Of a DNA stretch of 18,271 nucleotides, positions 1 through 6,255 are shown in pieces; position 1 is the stretch's first letter; every line of letters starts with the position of its first letter. Both the position numbers and the translations under genes were made by a program. Below the pieces are notes generated by a model. The model was not told where the DNA came from. It was given only the letters and a program-made list of their open reading frames with translations, and made no database searches. The DNA comes from Lachnospiraceae bacterium (GTDB lineage: Bacteria > Bacillota > Clostridia > Lachnospirales > Lachnospiraceae), in NCBI GenBank assembly GCA_900755865.1, contig CAAEHZ010000302.1:1-18271 (forward strand). Direction: 5' to 3'.

Positions 1-53
1 ACGGCTACACAGCTGTTTGTTGTTCCCAAGTCAATACCAATAATCTTACTCAT
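1..53 (-). CDS. dnaK: DnaK (Hsp70) N-terminus, partial
   Basis: Only the first 17 codons are inside the window; the gene runs off the left edge. They read MSKIIGIDLGTTNSCVA, the phosphate-1 ATPase signature that opens bacterial DnaK. DnaK is the cytosolic ATP-dependent Hsp70 chaperone that works with DnaJ and GrpE. The ATG is at 51-53, with a GGAGG ribosome binding site at 62-66. It follows grpE by about 40 bp on the same strand, so it is the third gene of the hrcA-grpE-dnaK operon and falls under the same CIRCE control. Identity is certain from the motif and the context. Confidence 0.97.
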   Translation of the reverse strand, partial: MSKIIGIDLGTTNSCVA

Positions 54-94
54 TTTATTTGCCTCCTTAATCTCTCTCACTCATTTATCTTTCA

Positions 95-733
95 TTACTC
101 GGCTACCGCTACCATGGAATGTCTTACAACGCCATCCCGGTAGGTATATCCTTTTTGAAGTTCCTGAACAATTACTCCGGATTCATATTCCTCGCTTGCC
201 ACCTGCATCACAGCATTATGCAGGTTCGGGTCAAATTCCTTCCCGACTGCCTCTATCGGCTTTACACCGATATTTTCCAGCTCTGTCAGAAGCTGTTTGT
301 AAACCCGGTTCATACCATCCACAAAGGGGTCTTCTTTATTTTCCTCCGGCACCGTTGCCAGACCTCTTTCAAAGTTATCTACAACGGGAAGCATCTTTTC
401 AATGACGCTCTTCGCACCGGTTTCAAACATTGCTGTTTTTTCTCTTTCCGTTCTGTTCCGGAAATTTTCAAATTCAGCAAGCTGGCGCTTTACCTTATCC
501 TCCAGCTTTTCAATCTGCTCCCTGTAGGCATCCGCTTTCTTATCCTGCTTTGCCTGCTTCTTTGCGGCTCTCTTGTCAGCCCAGCTTCCCTTTGCTTCCT
601 CTTCCGCTATTTCATCAGCCTCTTCTTCTATTTCCTGTTCTATCTCTTCGGCTCTCTCCTCGATATTTTCCGGATTTTCTTCATCGGGAGTCTGCTGGCT
701 GTTTTCTTCCATATTCTTTTCCTGTTCCGCCAT
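95..733 (-). CDS. grpE: GrpE, DnaK nucleotide exchange factor
   Basis: A 212-residue cytosolic co-chaperone that releases ADP from DnaK. Residues 1-50 are very acidic (Glu/Asp rich) and 50-100 are charged and helical, which matches the long N-terminal coiled coil of GrpE. The core that follows carries the usual LAEFENFRNRTEREK segment and ends in the beta domain with VGKEFDPNLHNAV and GYTYRDGVVRHSMVAVA. The length is normal for Firmicutes. The ATG at 731-733 has a GAGGA-type site just upstream. The gene lies 24 bp after hrcA and about 40 bp before dnaK, so it is the second gene of the heat-shock operon. Confidence 0.97.
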   Translation of the reverse strand: MAEQEKNMEENSQQTPDEENPENIEERAEEIEQEIEEEADEIAEEEAKGSWADKRAAKKQAKQDKKADAYREQIEKLEDKVKRQLAEFENFRNRTEREKTAMFETGAKSVIEKMLPVVDNFERGLATVPEENKEDPFVDGMNRVYKQLLTELENIGVKPIEAVGKEFDPNLHNAVMQVASEEYESGVIVQELQKGYTYRDGVVRHSMVAVAE

Positions 734-757
734 GCTTCCTCATCCTTTCTTTATTTA

Positions 758-1792
758 TTAAGTGTCTTCCGTTCTGTACAGCTCATCAAGCTGCGTCTGA
801 ATGGTTCTCAAGGTTCCTACCACCTTGTCATAATCCATTCGCTTCGGTCCGACAATTCCTATCGTTCCTTTCATTCCATCCCCCAGCTCGTAGGTTGCGG
901 TAACAACGCTGCAGTCCTTCATGCTCTTCACCGGTGTTTCCGAACCGATGTAAACCTGGATTCCCGTGTTTTCCTCTCCGTTGTCCGTATCCTGAAGGAG
1001 TTCCCCTAAAAGCTGCTTCTCTTCAAAGGTATTAATCAGTTCGCTCGCTTTCTGCTGGTCTGCCAGCTCCGGATAACGGAAAATGTTATTCGTTCCACTG
1101 GTATAAATCTCAAACTCTTCTTCGCCCTTGATTGCCTCGGCTACTGCATCAATTACCTTGCTGACAATCTCACTGTGAATACCTGCCTGCTGTTTCATCA
1201 GCGCTATCATTCCCAGATTGATTTCCTCTATGGAAAGTCCGTTCATATGGGTATTCAGTAAAATATTCAGTTTCAGGATAATTTCATCGCTCAGCTCCTC
1301 TTCAATATTTAAGATGCTGTTCTTGATGACATTTCCTTCGATAACAATTACCGCCAGAAGCTGATGGGCATCCACTCTGGACAACTGGATAAATTTCAGT
1401 TTGTTCCGTCTGACCTGGGGTGTCGAAATCATGGTTGCGTACTGGGTATTCCGGGCGAGAACCCTGACTACCTGCTTTAACAGGTTTTCCATCTTGTCCT
1501 GCCTCTCCACCAGCATTTCCTTCATTTCCACGACTTCCCGTTCCTTTTCCTCCATCATGGTATCCACATAAAGCCTGTACCCTTTGTCGGAAGGAATCCG
1601 TCCTGCGGAGGTATGGGGCTGAAGGATATATCCCATTTCCTCCAAATCTGCCATCTCATTTCGGATGGTTGCCGAGCTTAAGTTCAAATCTGTGTACTTT
1701 GAAATGGTTCTGCTGCCTACCGGTTCTCCTGTTTCCAGATAATTCCGGATAACTGCCTGAAGAATTTTCTTTTTTCTTTCATCCAGTTCCAC
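758..1792 (-). CDS. hrcA: HrcA heat-inducible transcription repressor
   Basis: A 344-residue repressor of class I heat-shock genes. It binds the CIRCE operator and needs GroEL-type chaperones to stay active. The N-terminal winged helix (about 1-75) holds the HrcA signature around SSATIRNEMADLEEMGYI and QPHTSAGRIPSDKGYR. The rest is the GAF-like dimerisation region ending in KRMDYDKVVGTL. Translation starts with GTG at 1790-1792, read GTG-GAA-CTG-GAT-GAA; an AAGG site lies about seven bases upstream and no ATG gives the family N-terminus. It is first in the operon, directly behind the CIRCE element, so it represses itself. Confidence 0.97.
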   Translation of the reverse strand: MELDERKKKILQAVIRNYLETGEPVGSRTISKYTDLNLSSATIRNEMADLEEMGYILQPHTSAGRIPSDKGYRLYVDTMMEEKEREVVEMKEMLVERQDKMENLLKQVVRVLARNTQYATMISTPQVRRNKLKFIQLSRVDAHQLLAVIVIEGNVIKNSILNIEEELSDEIILKLNILLNTHMNGLSIEEINLGMIALMKQQAGIHSEIVSKVIDAVAEAIKGEEEFEIYTSGTNNIFRYPELADQQKASELINTFEEKQLLGELLQDTDNGEENTGIQVYIGSETPVKSMKDCSVVTATYELGDGMKGTIGIVGPKRMDYDKVVGTLRTIQTQLDELYRTEDT

Positions 1793-1831
1793 CTCAGCAC
1801 CTTCTTTCCATCAGAACTTTGCTCCAGGTTG

Positions 1832-1858
1832 TTAGCACTCGATTGTTAGGAGTGCTAA
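1832..1858. promoter_or_regulatory. CIRCE operator (HrcA binding site)
   Basis: The inverted repeat TTAGCACTC (1832-1840), nine bases, GAGTGCTAA (1850-1858) matches the CIRCE consensus at every arm position. It lies just downstream of the promoter at 1873-1901 and upstream of the hrcA GTG, the standard place for HrcA repression. It also makes a hairpin in the 5' leader of the mRNA. Confidence 0.97.
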
Positions 1859-1872
1859 CACCTTGTAAGACC

Positions 1873-1901
1873 AAGATAGCACCACGCCTCTTTCTTGTCA
1901 A
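1873..1901 (-). promoter_or_regulatory. sigma-A promoter of hrcA-grpE-dnaK
   Basis: On the minus strand a perfect -35 box TTGACA (1896-1901) is separated by 17 bp from a -10 box TATCTT (1873-1878). Transcription should start near 1866, a few bases before CIRCE, leaving a leader of about 74 nt before the hrcA start. Confidence 0.8.
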
Positions 1902-1955
1902 CCTGTTTTCATGGAAAAATTTCTAAAATAATTCTAAAGTAATTTTAAAGCAGCT

Positions 1956-2005
1956 AAAAGAGAAAACAGAGCCTGCCACAGCACGCAGACTCTGTTTTCT
2001 CTTTT
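1956..2005 (-). terminator. Long hairpin terminator after the DUF6465-type gene
   Basis: Arms 1956-1971 and 1990-2005 are perfect complements over 16 bp (AAAAGAGAAAACAGAG and its reverse complement). They extend by CTGC/GCAG after one mismatch and leave a short loop. On the minus strand the 3' arm ends in a T-rich run. It lies 52 bp past the stop at 2057 and insulates the heat-shock operon. The A/T-rich ends could let it work in both directions. Confidence 0.8.
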
Positions 2006-2056
2006 CTTATTTATAGTGTTTATACGGATTCAGAAATCTTTTTCAGGAGCCCCCGT

Positions 2057-2527
2057 TTAAATATAGAAGCTTCCGGTAAACTCCTTATTCATCACATAAT
2101 AAACCATGTTTTCTTCCGGCTTTACATACAGCTCCACACTCTCAAGACTTCCAACCTTCTGCTTCAGGTCATATTTCCATACATCCCTTGCAATCTTGAT
2201 TAAATCATCCTGAGAATAGGACTTTCCCCCAAACTGCACACAAATGGAGGACTTTAACTCTGCTTTCTTTGCAGGTTCCTTCTTTACAGGAGCCTTTCTG
2301 GCTGTCTTTTTTTCAGCGGCAGGCTTCTCTGCTGCTTTTACCGTTGCAGCCTTTTCCTCTGCCTTCTCTGCGGGCTTTACTGCTACAGCCTTCTCCTCTG
2401 CCTTCTCTGCAGGCTTTACTGCTACAGCCTTTTCCTCTGCCTTTGCTGCCGGTGCTTCTGCCACCTTTTCAACAACAGGCTTTACAGCTGCTGTGGTTTT
2501 CTTTGCCGCTCTCTTTCTTACTGCCAT
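2057..2527 (-). CDS. DUF6465-type Ala/Lys-rich protein, function unknown
   Basis: A 156-residue protein in two parts. Residues 1-90 are low complexity, rich in Ala, Lys, Glu and Pro, and contain a repeated 13-residue unit (AEKAEEKAVAVKP). Residues 95-156 form a compact domain (SSICVQFGGKSYSQDDLIKIARDVWKYDL...VESVELYVKPEE-like, then MVYYVMNKEFTGSFYI) that I match to DUF6465, a family known mainly from Lachnospiraceae. The role is unknown; the basic tail resembles histone-like or nucleic-acid-binding linkers, which is only a guess. I choose the ATG at 2525-2527 because AAGGGAG lies seven bases upstream; a start nine codons earlier lacks a site. The gene has its own promoter and terminator, so it is a single-gene unit. 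Confidence 0.75.
   Translation of the reverse strand: MAVRKRAAKKTTAAVKPVVEKVAEAPAAKAEEKAVAVKPAEKAEEKAVAVKPAEKAEEKAATVKAAEKPAAEKKTARKAPVKKEPAKKAELKSSICVQFGGKSYSQDDLIKIARDVWKYDLKQKVGSLESVELYVKPEENMVYYVMNKEFTGSFYI
2351..2428 (-). repeat. In-frame 39-bp tandem repeat
   Basis: Two nearly identical 39-bp units (2351-2389 and 2390-2428) differ at two visible positions and are flanked by decayed partial copies on both sides. Each encodes 13 residues of the Ala/Lys/Glu linker of the DUF6465-type protein, so copy-number change would lengthen or shorten the linker without a frameshift. Confidence 0.85.
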
Positions 2528-2592
2528 AACTTTTCTCTCCCTTCTTCCGGTCAACCAAACTGGTTCTTACCGTCAGTTCTTTTGTTGGCAAC

Positions 2593-2621
2593 AGTTTATT
2601 CCCATTCCTTCAAATTGTCAA
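2593..2621 (-). promoter_or_regulatory. Promoter of the DUF6465-type gene
   Basis: On the minus strand TTGACA (2616-2621) is followed after 17 bp by TAAACT (2593-2598). The -35 box overlaps the uppP stop codon (TGA at 2618-2620). No terminator is evident between uppP and this gene, so uppP read-through could also contribute. Confidence 0.65.
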
Positions 2622-3538
2622 CCTGCTATCGCAAAGTACAATAGTACCACAATTCCAAGTACAATCCGGTACCATCCGAATACCTTGAAGTCATGCTTCT
2701 TAATATATCCCATCAGAAATCTCAGAACGATAAGGGATACCAGGAAAGAAACCACCGTACCGATAAGCAAAAGCGCCAGTTCCAGAGAAGTGAATGTAAA
2801 GCCGAATTTTACCAGCTTTAACAGACTCGCTCCAAACATAACCGGGATTGCCAGAAAGAAAGTAAATTCCGCCGCTACGGTTCTGGAAATGCCGATTGCG
2901 ATTGCTCCCAGTATAGTTGCGCCGGAACGGGAGGTACCGGGAAGCGCTGCTGCCACAAGCTGGCAGAAGCCGATAATCAGGGCATCCTTATAGGTAAGCT
3001 GGGCAAGCTTTGTTGTGGTCGGCACCCTGTTTTTGTTCCAGTTTTCCACGATAATAAATAAAATCCCCACCAGCAGAAGCATCACTGCCACCACAATCAC
3101 CTGAATGGTAACACTGCTTCCGCCAATCTGCTTTTGAAAGGCTTCGCTGACCGCATCATCAAACAAAATCCCGTAAACCACTGCCGGAATACATGCCACA
3201 ACAATTTTCACCCACATCCAGAAGGTGTCCATGCTCAGCGCAATATTTCCAAGGGCAGGGTCTTTTTCAGCCTTTATAATACCGCCCTTTCTGCTCTTTC
3301 CATTATTTTTTTTATAAAAAGGCCAGATTTTATTCCAGAAAAGTACCACTACCGCCAGTATTGCCCCAAGCTGGATTACCACATCAAACATATCAAAAAA
3401 ACCTTCGCTGGTTCCTTCAAAGGGGAAAAACTGCTCCACTAAAATCAGATGTCCCGTACTGCTGATTGGCAGCCATTCCGTAATACCCTCCACAATTCCA
3501 TAAAGAATTGCCTTTAAAATTTCCAAAAATCCTGTCAT
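2618..3538 (-). CDS. uppP: Undecaprenyl-diphosphate phosphatase (UppP/BacA)
   Basis: A 306-residue polytopic membrane protein that removes one phosphate from undecaprenyl diphosphate. This recycles the lipid carrier for peptidoglycan and other wall polymers, and extra copies give bacitracin tolerance. Both family motifs are intact: EGITEWLPISSTGH at residues 17-30 (Glu17, Glu21, His30) and PGTSRSG at 200-206 with Arg204. About seven to eight hydrophobic segments are visible. The stretch around residues 75-105 (KKNNGKSRKGG...) is a longer, more charged loop than in E. coli BacA. The ATG is at 3536-3538 with an AAGGGA site. The upstream region is the 51-bp repeat array, so the gene is probably transcribed alone or with the following DUF6465-type gene. 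Confidence 0.95.
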   Translation of the reverse strand: MTGFLEILKAILYGIVEGITEWLPISSTGHLILVEQFFPFEGTSEGFFDMFDVVIQLGAILAVVVLFWNKIWPFYKKNNGKSRKGGIIKAEKDPALGNIALSMDTFWMWVKIVVACIPAVVYGILFDDAVSEAFQKQIGGSSVTIQVIVVAVMLLLVGILFIIVENWNKNRVPTTTKLAQLTYKDALIIGFCQLVAAALPGTSRSGATILGAIAIGISRTVAAEFTFFLAIPVMFGASLLKLVKFGFTFTSLELALLLIGTVVSFLVSLIVLRFLMGYIKKHDFKVFGWYRIVLGIVVLLYFAIAG

Positions 3539-3577
3539 GTTTCGTTTCCCTTTCTGCGCACATTCTCCTATTTTCTC

Positions 3578-3597
3578 TGTAACAATCCAGAGTTACA
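3578..3597. promoter_or_regulatory. 20-bp perfect-arm palindrome upstream of uppP
   Basis: TGTAAC (3578-3583), eight bases, GTTACA (3592-3597), about 40 bp before the uppP ATG. The dyad has the size of a dimeric repressor or response-regulator site, but it could simply be a leader hairpin. No promoter can be placed around it with confidence. Confidence 0.3.
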
Positions 3598-3636
3598 TCA
3601 TTTTCATACTTTCCCCTGCTCCTGCCATCCTGACCT

Positions 3637-3931
3637 GGGTATAAGGATTTACTTTTCCCTTCCTTACCCTCCCTCATAGGCCCTGACGGGTATACGCACG
3701 CACTTTTCTTTCCCTTACCCTCACTCACAGGCTCCGACGGGTATACGCACGCACTTTTCTTTCCCTTACCCTCACTCACAGGCTCCAACGGGTATGGGCA
3801 CGCACTTTTCTTTCCCTTACCCTCACTCACAGGCTCCGACGGGTATGGGCACGCACTTTTCCCTTCCTTACCCTAACTCACAGGCTCCGACGGGTATGCT
3901 CACGCACTTTTCCCTCTCTTGCCCTCCCATA
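3637..3931. repeat. 51-bp tandem repeat array (minisatellite), about six units
   Basis: Units begin at 3637, 3688, 3739, 3790, 3841 and 3892, each opening with GGGTAT. The units at 3688 and 3739 differ by one base and the one at 3790 by about two. The outer units (3637, 3841, 3892) are progressively degenerate and the last is partial. There are no spacers, so it is not CRISPR. It fills most of the 420 bp between the patatin-like gene and uppP. The period is a multiple of three, so frames stay open through the central units on both strands. On the minus strand units at 3841 and 3892 carry stops, and no ribosome binding site is seen; I therefore treat it as non-coding. Confidence 0.92.
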
Positions 3932-3958
3932 GAGGAAAATTGCTACAGCAAACAGTCC

Positions 3959-4834
3959 TTATTCTTCTTTCAGATACTTCATCAGTTCTTCATAGCACAC
4001 CGCTGCATCCTCATACCCTTCCCGATACAAGGCTTTCAGCTTTTCCACATCCTTTTCAATCCGTCCTACGTTTCCTGCCCTTTTCGGACGGATGACAAAG
4101 GCTTTCCCGCTTTTCTGCATATTTTCAATATATGCGGTCTGCTGATTATAATTGATATGTCTGTTTTCCATCAGCTCCGCCACCTTCGGATACTTTAAAT
4201 ACCGCATCCGAATCAGGGGCAGTTGTGACGCCGGCTTACGCACAAAGCCGACCTCCTTTGTCATAACAACAATATTCTTCCGGTTTCCGTCCAGCACAGA
4301 TTTCTGCAGAGGAATTGCATCGCTGATACCGCCGTCCAGATATTCTCTGCCGTCTATTTTGACATTTCTGGAAACCAGAGGCAGGGATGCCGATGCCCTG
4401 ATTTTATCAATATCCTTCTTCAAATCCCGGATTCGGAAATAAACCGGCTTTCCGCTCCTGATATCCGTTGCCACGCTATACGCCTTTCCCTGATATTTGG
4501 AAAAGGTTTCATAATCAAAGGGATACAGGTACTCCGGAATCAGGTGATAGCAGGTATCCACATTAAATAAATCTCCTGTCAGGACAAGACTCTCCAGGCT
4601 GCAATATTTTCTGCTTTCCAGATAATCTATGGAAACATCCAGCGCCCTTCCTCTCTGCCCGGCAAGATAACTGCACATATTGCACGCCCCCGCCGATACC
4701 CCATATACGCTGGAAAACATCAGCTTTTTATCCAGAAAAAAATCCAGAACCCCGGCGGTATAGACCCCTTTCATCCCACCGCCTTCCAAAACCAGTCCTG
4801 CCTGTATCAGTCCTGTGCTGCCAGCTATACTCAT
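3959..4834 (-). CDS. Patatin-like phospholipase / acyl hydrolase
   Basis: A 291-residue protein of the bacterial patatin (RssA/YjjU-like) family, serine acyl hydrolases with a Ser-Asp dyad. The oxyanion-hole loop GGGMKG is at 18-23, the nucleophile elbow GVSAG at 45-49 (Ser47) and the catalytic DGG at 167-169 (Asp167), so the enzyme should be active. There is no signal peptide, which suggests a cytoplasmic or membrane-surface enzyme; the substrate is unknown. The ATG (4832-4834) overlaps the TGA of the aminotransferase as ATGA, with GGAGG at 4841-4845 inside that upstream gene. The two genes are thus translationally coupled. The C-terminal 90 residues are charged and lack a known motif. Confidence 0.9.
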   Translation of the reverse strand: MSIAGSTGLIQAGLVLEGGGMKGVYTAGVLDFFLDKKLMFSSVYGVSAGACNMCSYLAGQRGRALDVSIDYLESRKYCSLESLVLTGDLFNVDTCYHLIPEYLYPFDYETFSKYQGKAYSVATDIRSGKPVYFRIRDLKKDIDKIRASASLPLVSRNVKIDGREYLDGGISDAIPLQKSVLDGNRKNIVVMTKEVGFVRKPASQLPLIRMRYLKYPKVAELMENRHINYNQQTAYIENMQKSGKAFVIRPKRAGNVGRIEKDVEKLKALYREGYEDAAVCYEELMKYLKEE

Positions 4835-6027
4835 ACTGTTCCTCCATACTCCTCTTTTACAAATTTCCTCAAAGCCTCCAGAGAACGCTCTACCTTTTCC
4901 GTATCAATACAATATGCCATTCTGAAATATCCCGGCGCGCCGAAGCTGTCGCCCGGCACCAGTATCAAATCATATTTCAGGGCTTTTCTGGAAAATTCCT
5001 TTGCATCCTCTTCCAAAGCCTTCGGGAAAATATAGAAGGTTCCTCCGGGTTTTACACAGGTAAAGCCCAGATTTATCAGTTCCTTATATAAAATATCCCG
5101 ATTTGTTTCATATACCTTTAAATCTGCCGTCTTGTCCAGTACCTCCGCTACCGCAAGCTGAATAATGGAGGGAGGACAGTTATGTCCGATTCCTCTGGAA
5201 ATCTGACCGCACATCTGTATCATGGTTTCCGCATCCCCGCACTGGGGGCTGACTGCCACATATCCGATTCTCTCTCCCGGAAGGGACAGGGATTTCGAGA
5301 AGGAATAACACATAATGGTATCCGGATAAAATTTCGATACACAGGGCGCATCTACACCGGAAAAGACAATTTCCCGGTAAGGTTCGTCAGAAATCAGATA
5401 AATGGTATGACCATATTCCTCCGATTTTCTTTTCAATACCTCTGCCAGCTTTTTCAGGGTTTCCGCGGAATATACCACACCGGAAGGATTATTGGGGGTG
5501 TTAATCAGCACCGCCATCACCTTCTCGTTCATCATCTCTTCCATCTTATCAAAATTTATCTGAAAAGCCTCTGTATCCGGCGGCACTACTTTCAACACTG
5601 CCCCGGATAAATCCACATAAGGGTGATATTCCGGGAAAAACGGTGCAAAGGTCAGTATTTCATCCCCGGGCTGCGACACAAGCCTGAAAGCATGCGCCAG
5701 CGCTCCCGCCGCACCGGATGCCATAAAAATATGCTCCTTCCGATAAGGCTGCCCGAACCGCTTTTCCAGCGATGCCGCCACCTTCTCCCTGACACTTGTA
5801 ATCCCAAGGCTCGGACTGTACCCATGCAGCACATTCGTATCCTGGGTAGACAGCAGCTCTATCATACAATCCGTAAACTCCCGGGGCACCGGCACGGAAG
5901 GATTCCCCAGACTGTAATCAAACACATTCTCATACCCTATTTCCTGCCCTCTCGCCGTGGCAAACTCCGATAACTGCCGGATAACCGACTTCCCGGATAA
6001 CATATCCTTATACTTCTGTACTAACAT
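4831..6027 (-). CDS. PLP-dependent aminotransferase, class I/II
   Basis: A 398-residue fold-type I aminotransferase of the AspC/AlaA-like group. Motifs in order: SLGNPSVPVP near 39-48, the NTPNNPSG stretch at 176-183, SDEPYREIVF from about 213, and SFSKSLSLPGERIGY with the PLP-binding Lys at about 245. All the expected cofactor contacts are present. The amino-acid substrate cannot be read from the sequence; annotation as aspartate or alanine aminotransferase would be a guess. I start at ATG 6025-6027, which has AAGGAAGG eight bases upstream; a TTG two codons earlier would sit too close to that site. The gene is coupled by a 4-bp overlap to the patatin-like gene downstream. Confidence 0.92.
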   Translation of the reverse strand: MLVQKYKDMLSGKSVIRQLSEFATARGQEIGYENVFDYSLGNPSVPVPREFTDCMIELLSTQDTNVLHGYSPSLGITSVREKVAASLEKRFGQPYRKEHIFMASGAAGALAHAFRLVSQPGDEILTFAPFFPEYHPYVDLSGAVLKVVPPDTEAFQINFDKMEEMMNEKVMAVLINTPNNPSGVVYSAETLKKLAEVLKRKSEEYGHTIYLISDEPYREIVFSGVDAPCVSKFYPDTIMCYSFSKSLSLPGERIGYVAVSPQCGDAETMIQMCGQISRGIGHNCPPSIIQLAVAEVLDKTADLKVYETNRDILYKELINLGFTCVKPGGTFYIFPKALEEDAKEFSRKALKYDLILVPGDSFGAPGYFRMAYCIDTEKVERSLEALRKFVKEEYGGTV

Positions 6028-6086
6028 CCTCAATTCCTTCCTTTATCTGTTTTTTCTGGCTTTCCTCCCCTTTGAGGTCCTGTCCA

Positions 6087-6244
6087 GGGAGGAATGTATC
6101 TGCCCGCAAGCAGGCACTGTGGAGCCGCCGGCACTTACACACCGTCCTTCTGGTGTGTTAAGCCTCCTCCTTTTGGAGGCGCGTGCCGCTGCGTGCGCGA
6201 CTCGCGAAAGCGATGTGCCTGCGGTGGACTGATACATTCCCCCG
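6087..6244. repeat. 158-bp GC-rich element with inverted ends and nested hairpins
   Basis: The ends are imperfect inverted repeats: GGGAGGAATGTATC at 6087-6100 against GATACATTCCCCC at 6231-6243. Just inside, CAGGCAC (6111-6117) mirrors GTGCCTG (6215-6221). Within lie ACACACC/GGTGTGT (6137-6143 / 6152-6158), GCCTCC/GGAGGC (6162-6167 / 6175-6180) and TCGC-GAAA-GCGA (6202-6213), a GNRA-type loop on the plus strand. It separates two minus-strand genes and is GC-richer than its flanks. It could be a MITE-like repeat or a structured RNA. Frames that stay open across it on both strands show no start signals and are judged spurious. Confidence 0.6.
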
Positions 6245-6255
6245 GACGCACTCCC

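Noticed and set aside
119..1009. Long plus-strand open frame opposite grpE and hrcA
   Set aside because: It mirrors two certain genes, has Phe/Leu/Cys-rich composition typical of an antisense frame, and lacks a ribosome binding site.
3417..3830. Minus-strand frame through the 51-bp repeats encoding 17-residue units
   Set aside because: It begins with a GTG inside a repeat, has no ribosome site, is stopped in the next repeat units upstream, and runs into the start of uppP in another frame.
3637..3931. CRISPR array
   Set aside because: The units are directly contiguous with no spacers, and no cas gene is present.
6043..6237. Small proteins on either strand across the 158-bp element
   Set aside because: The frames are open on both strands because the DNA is GC-rich and stop-poor; neither has a credible start signal, and the inverted-repeat structure explains the sequence better.
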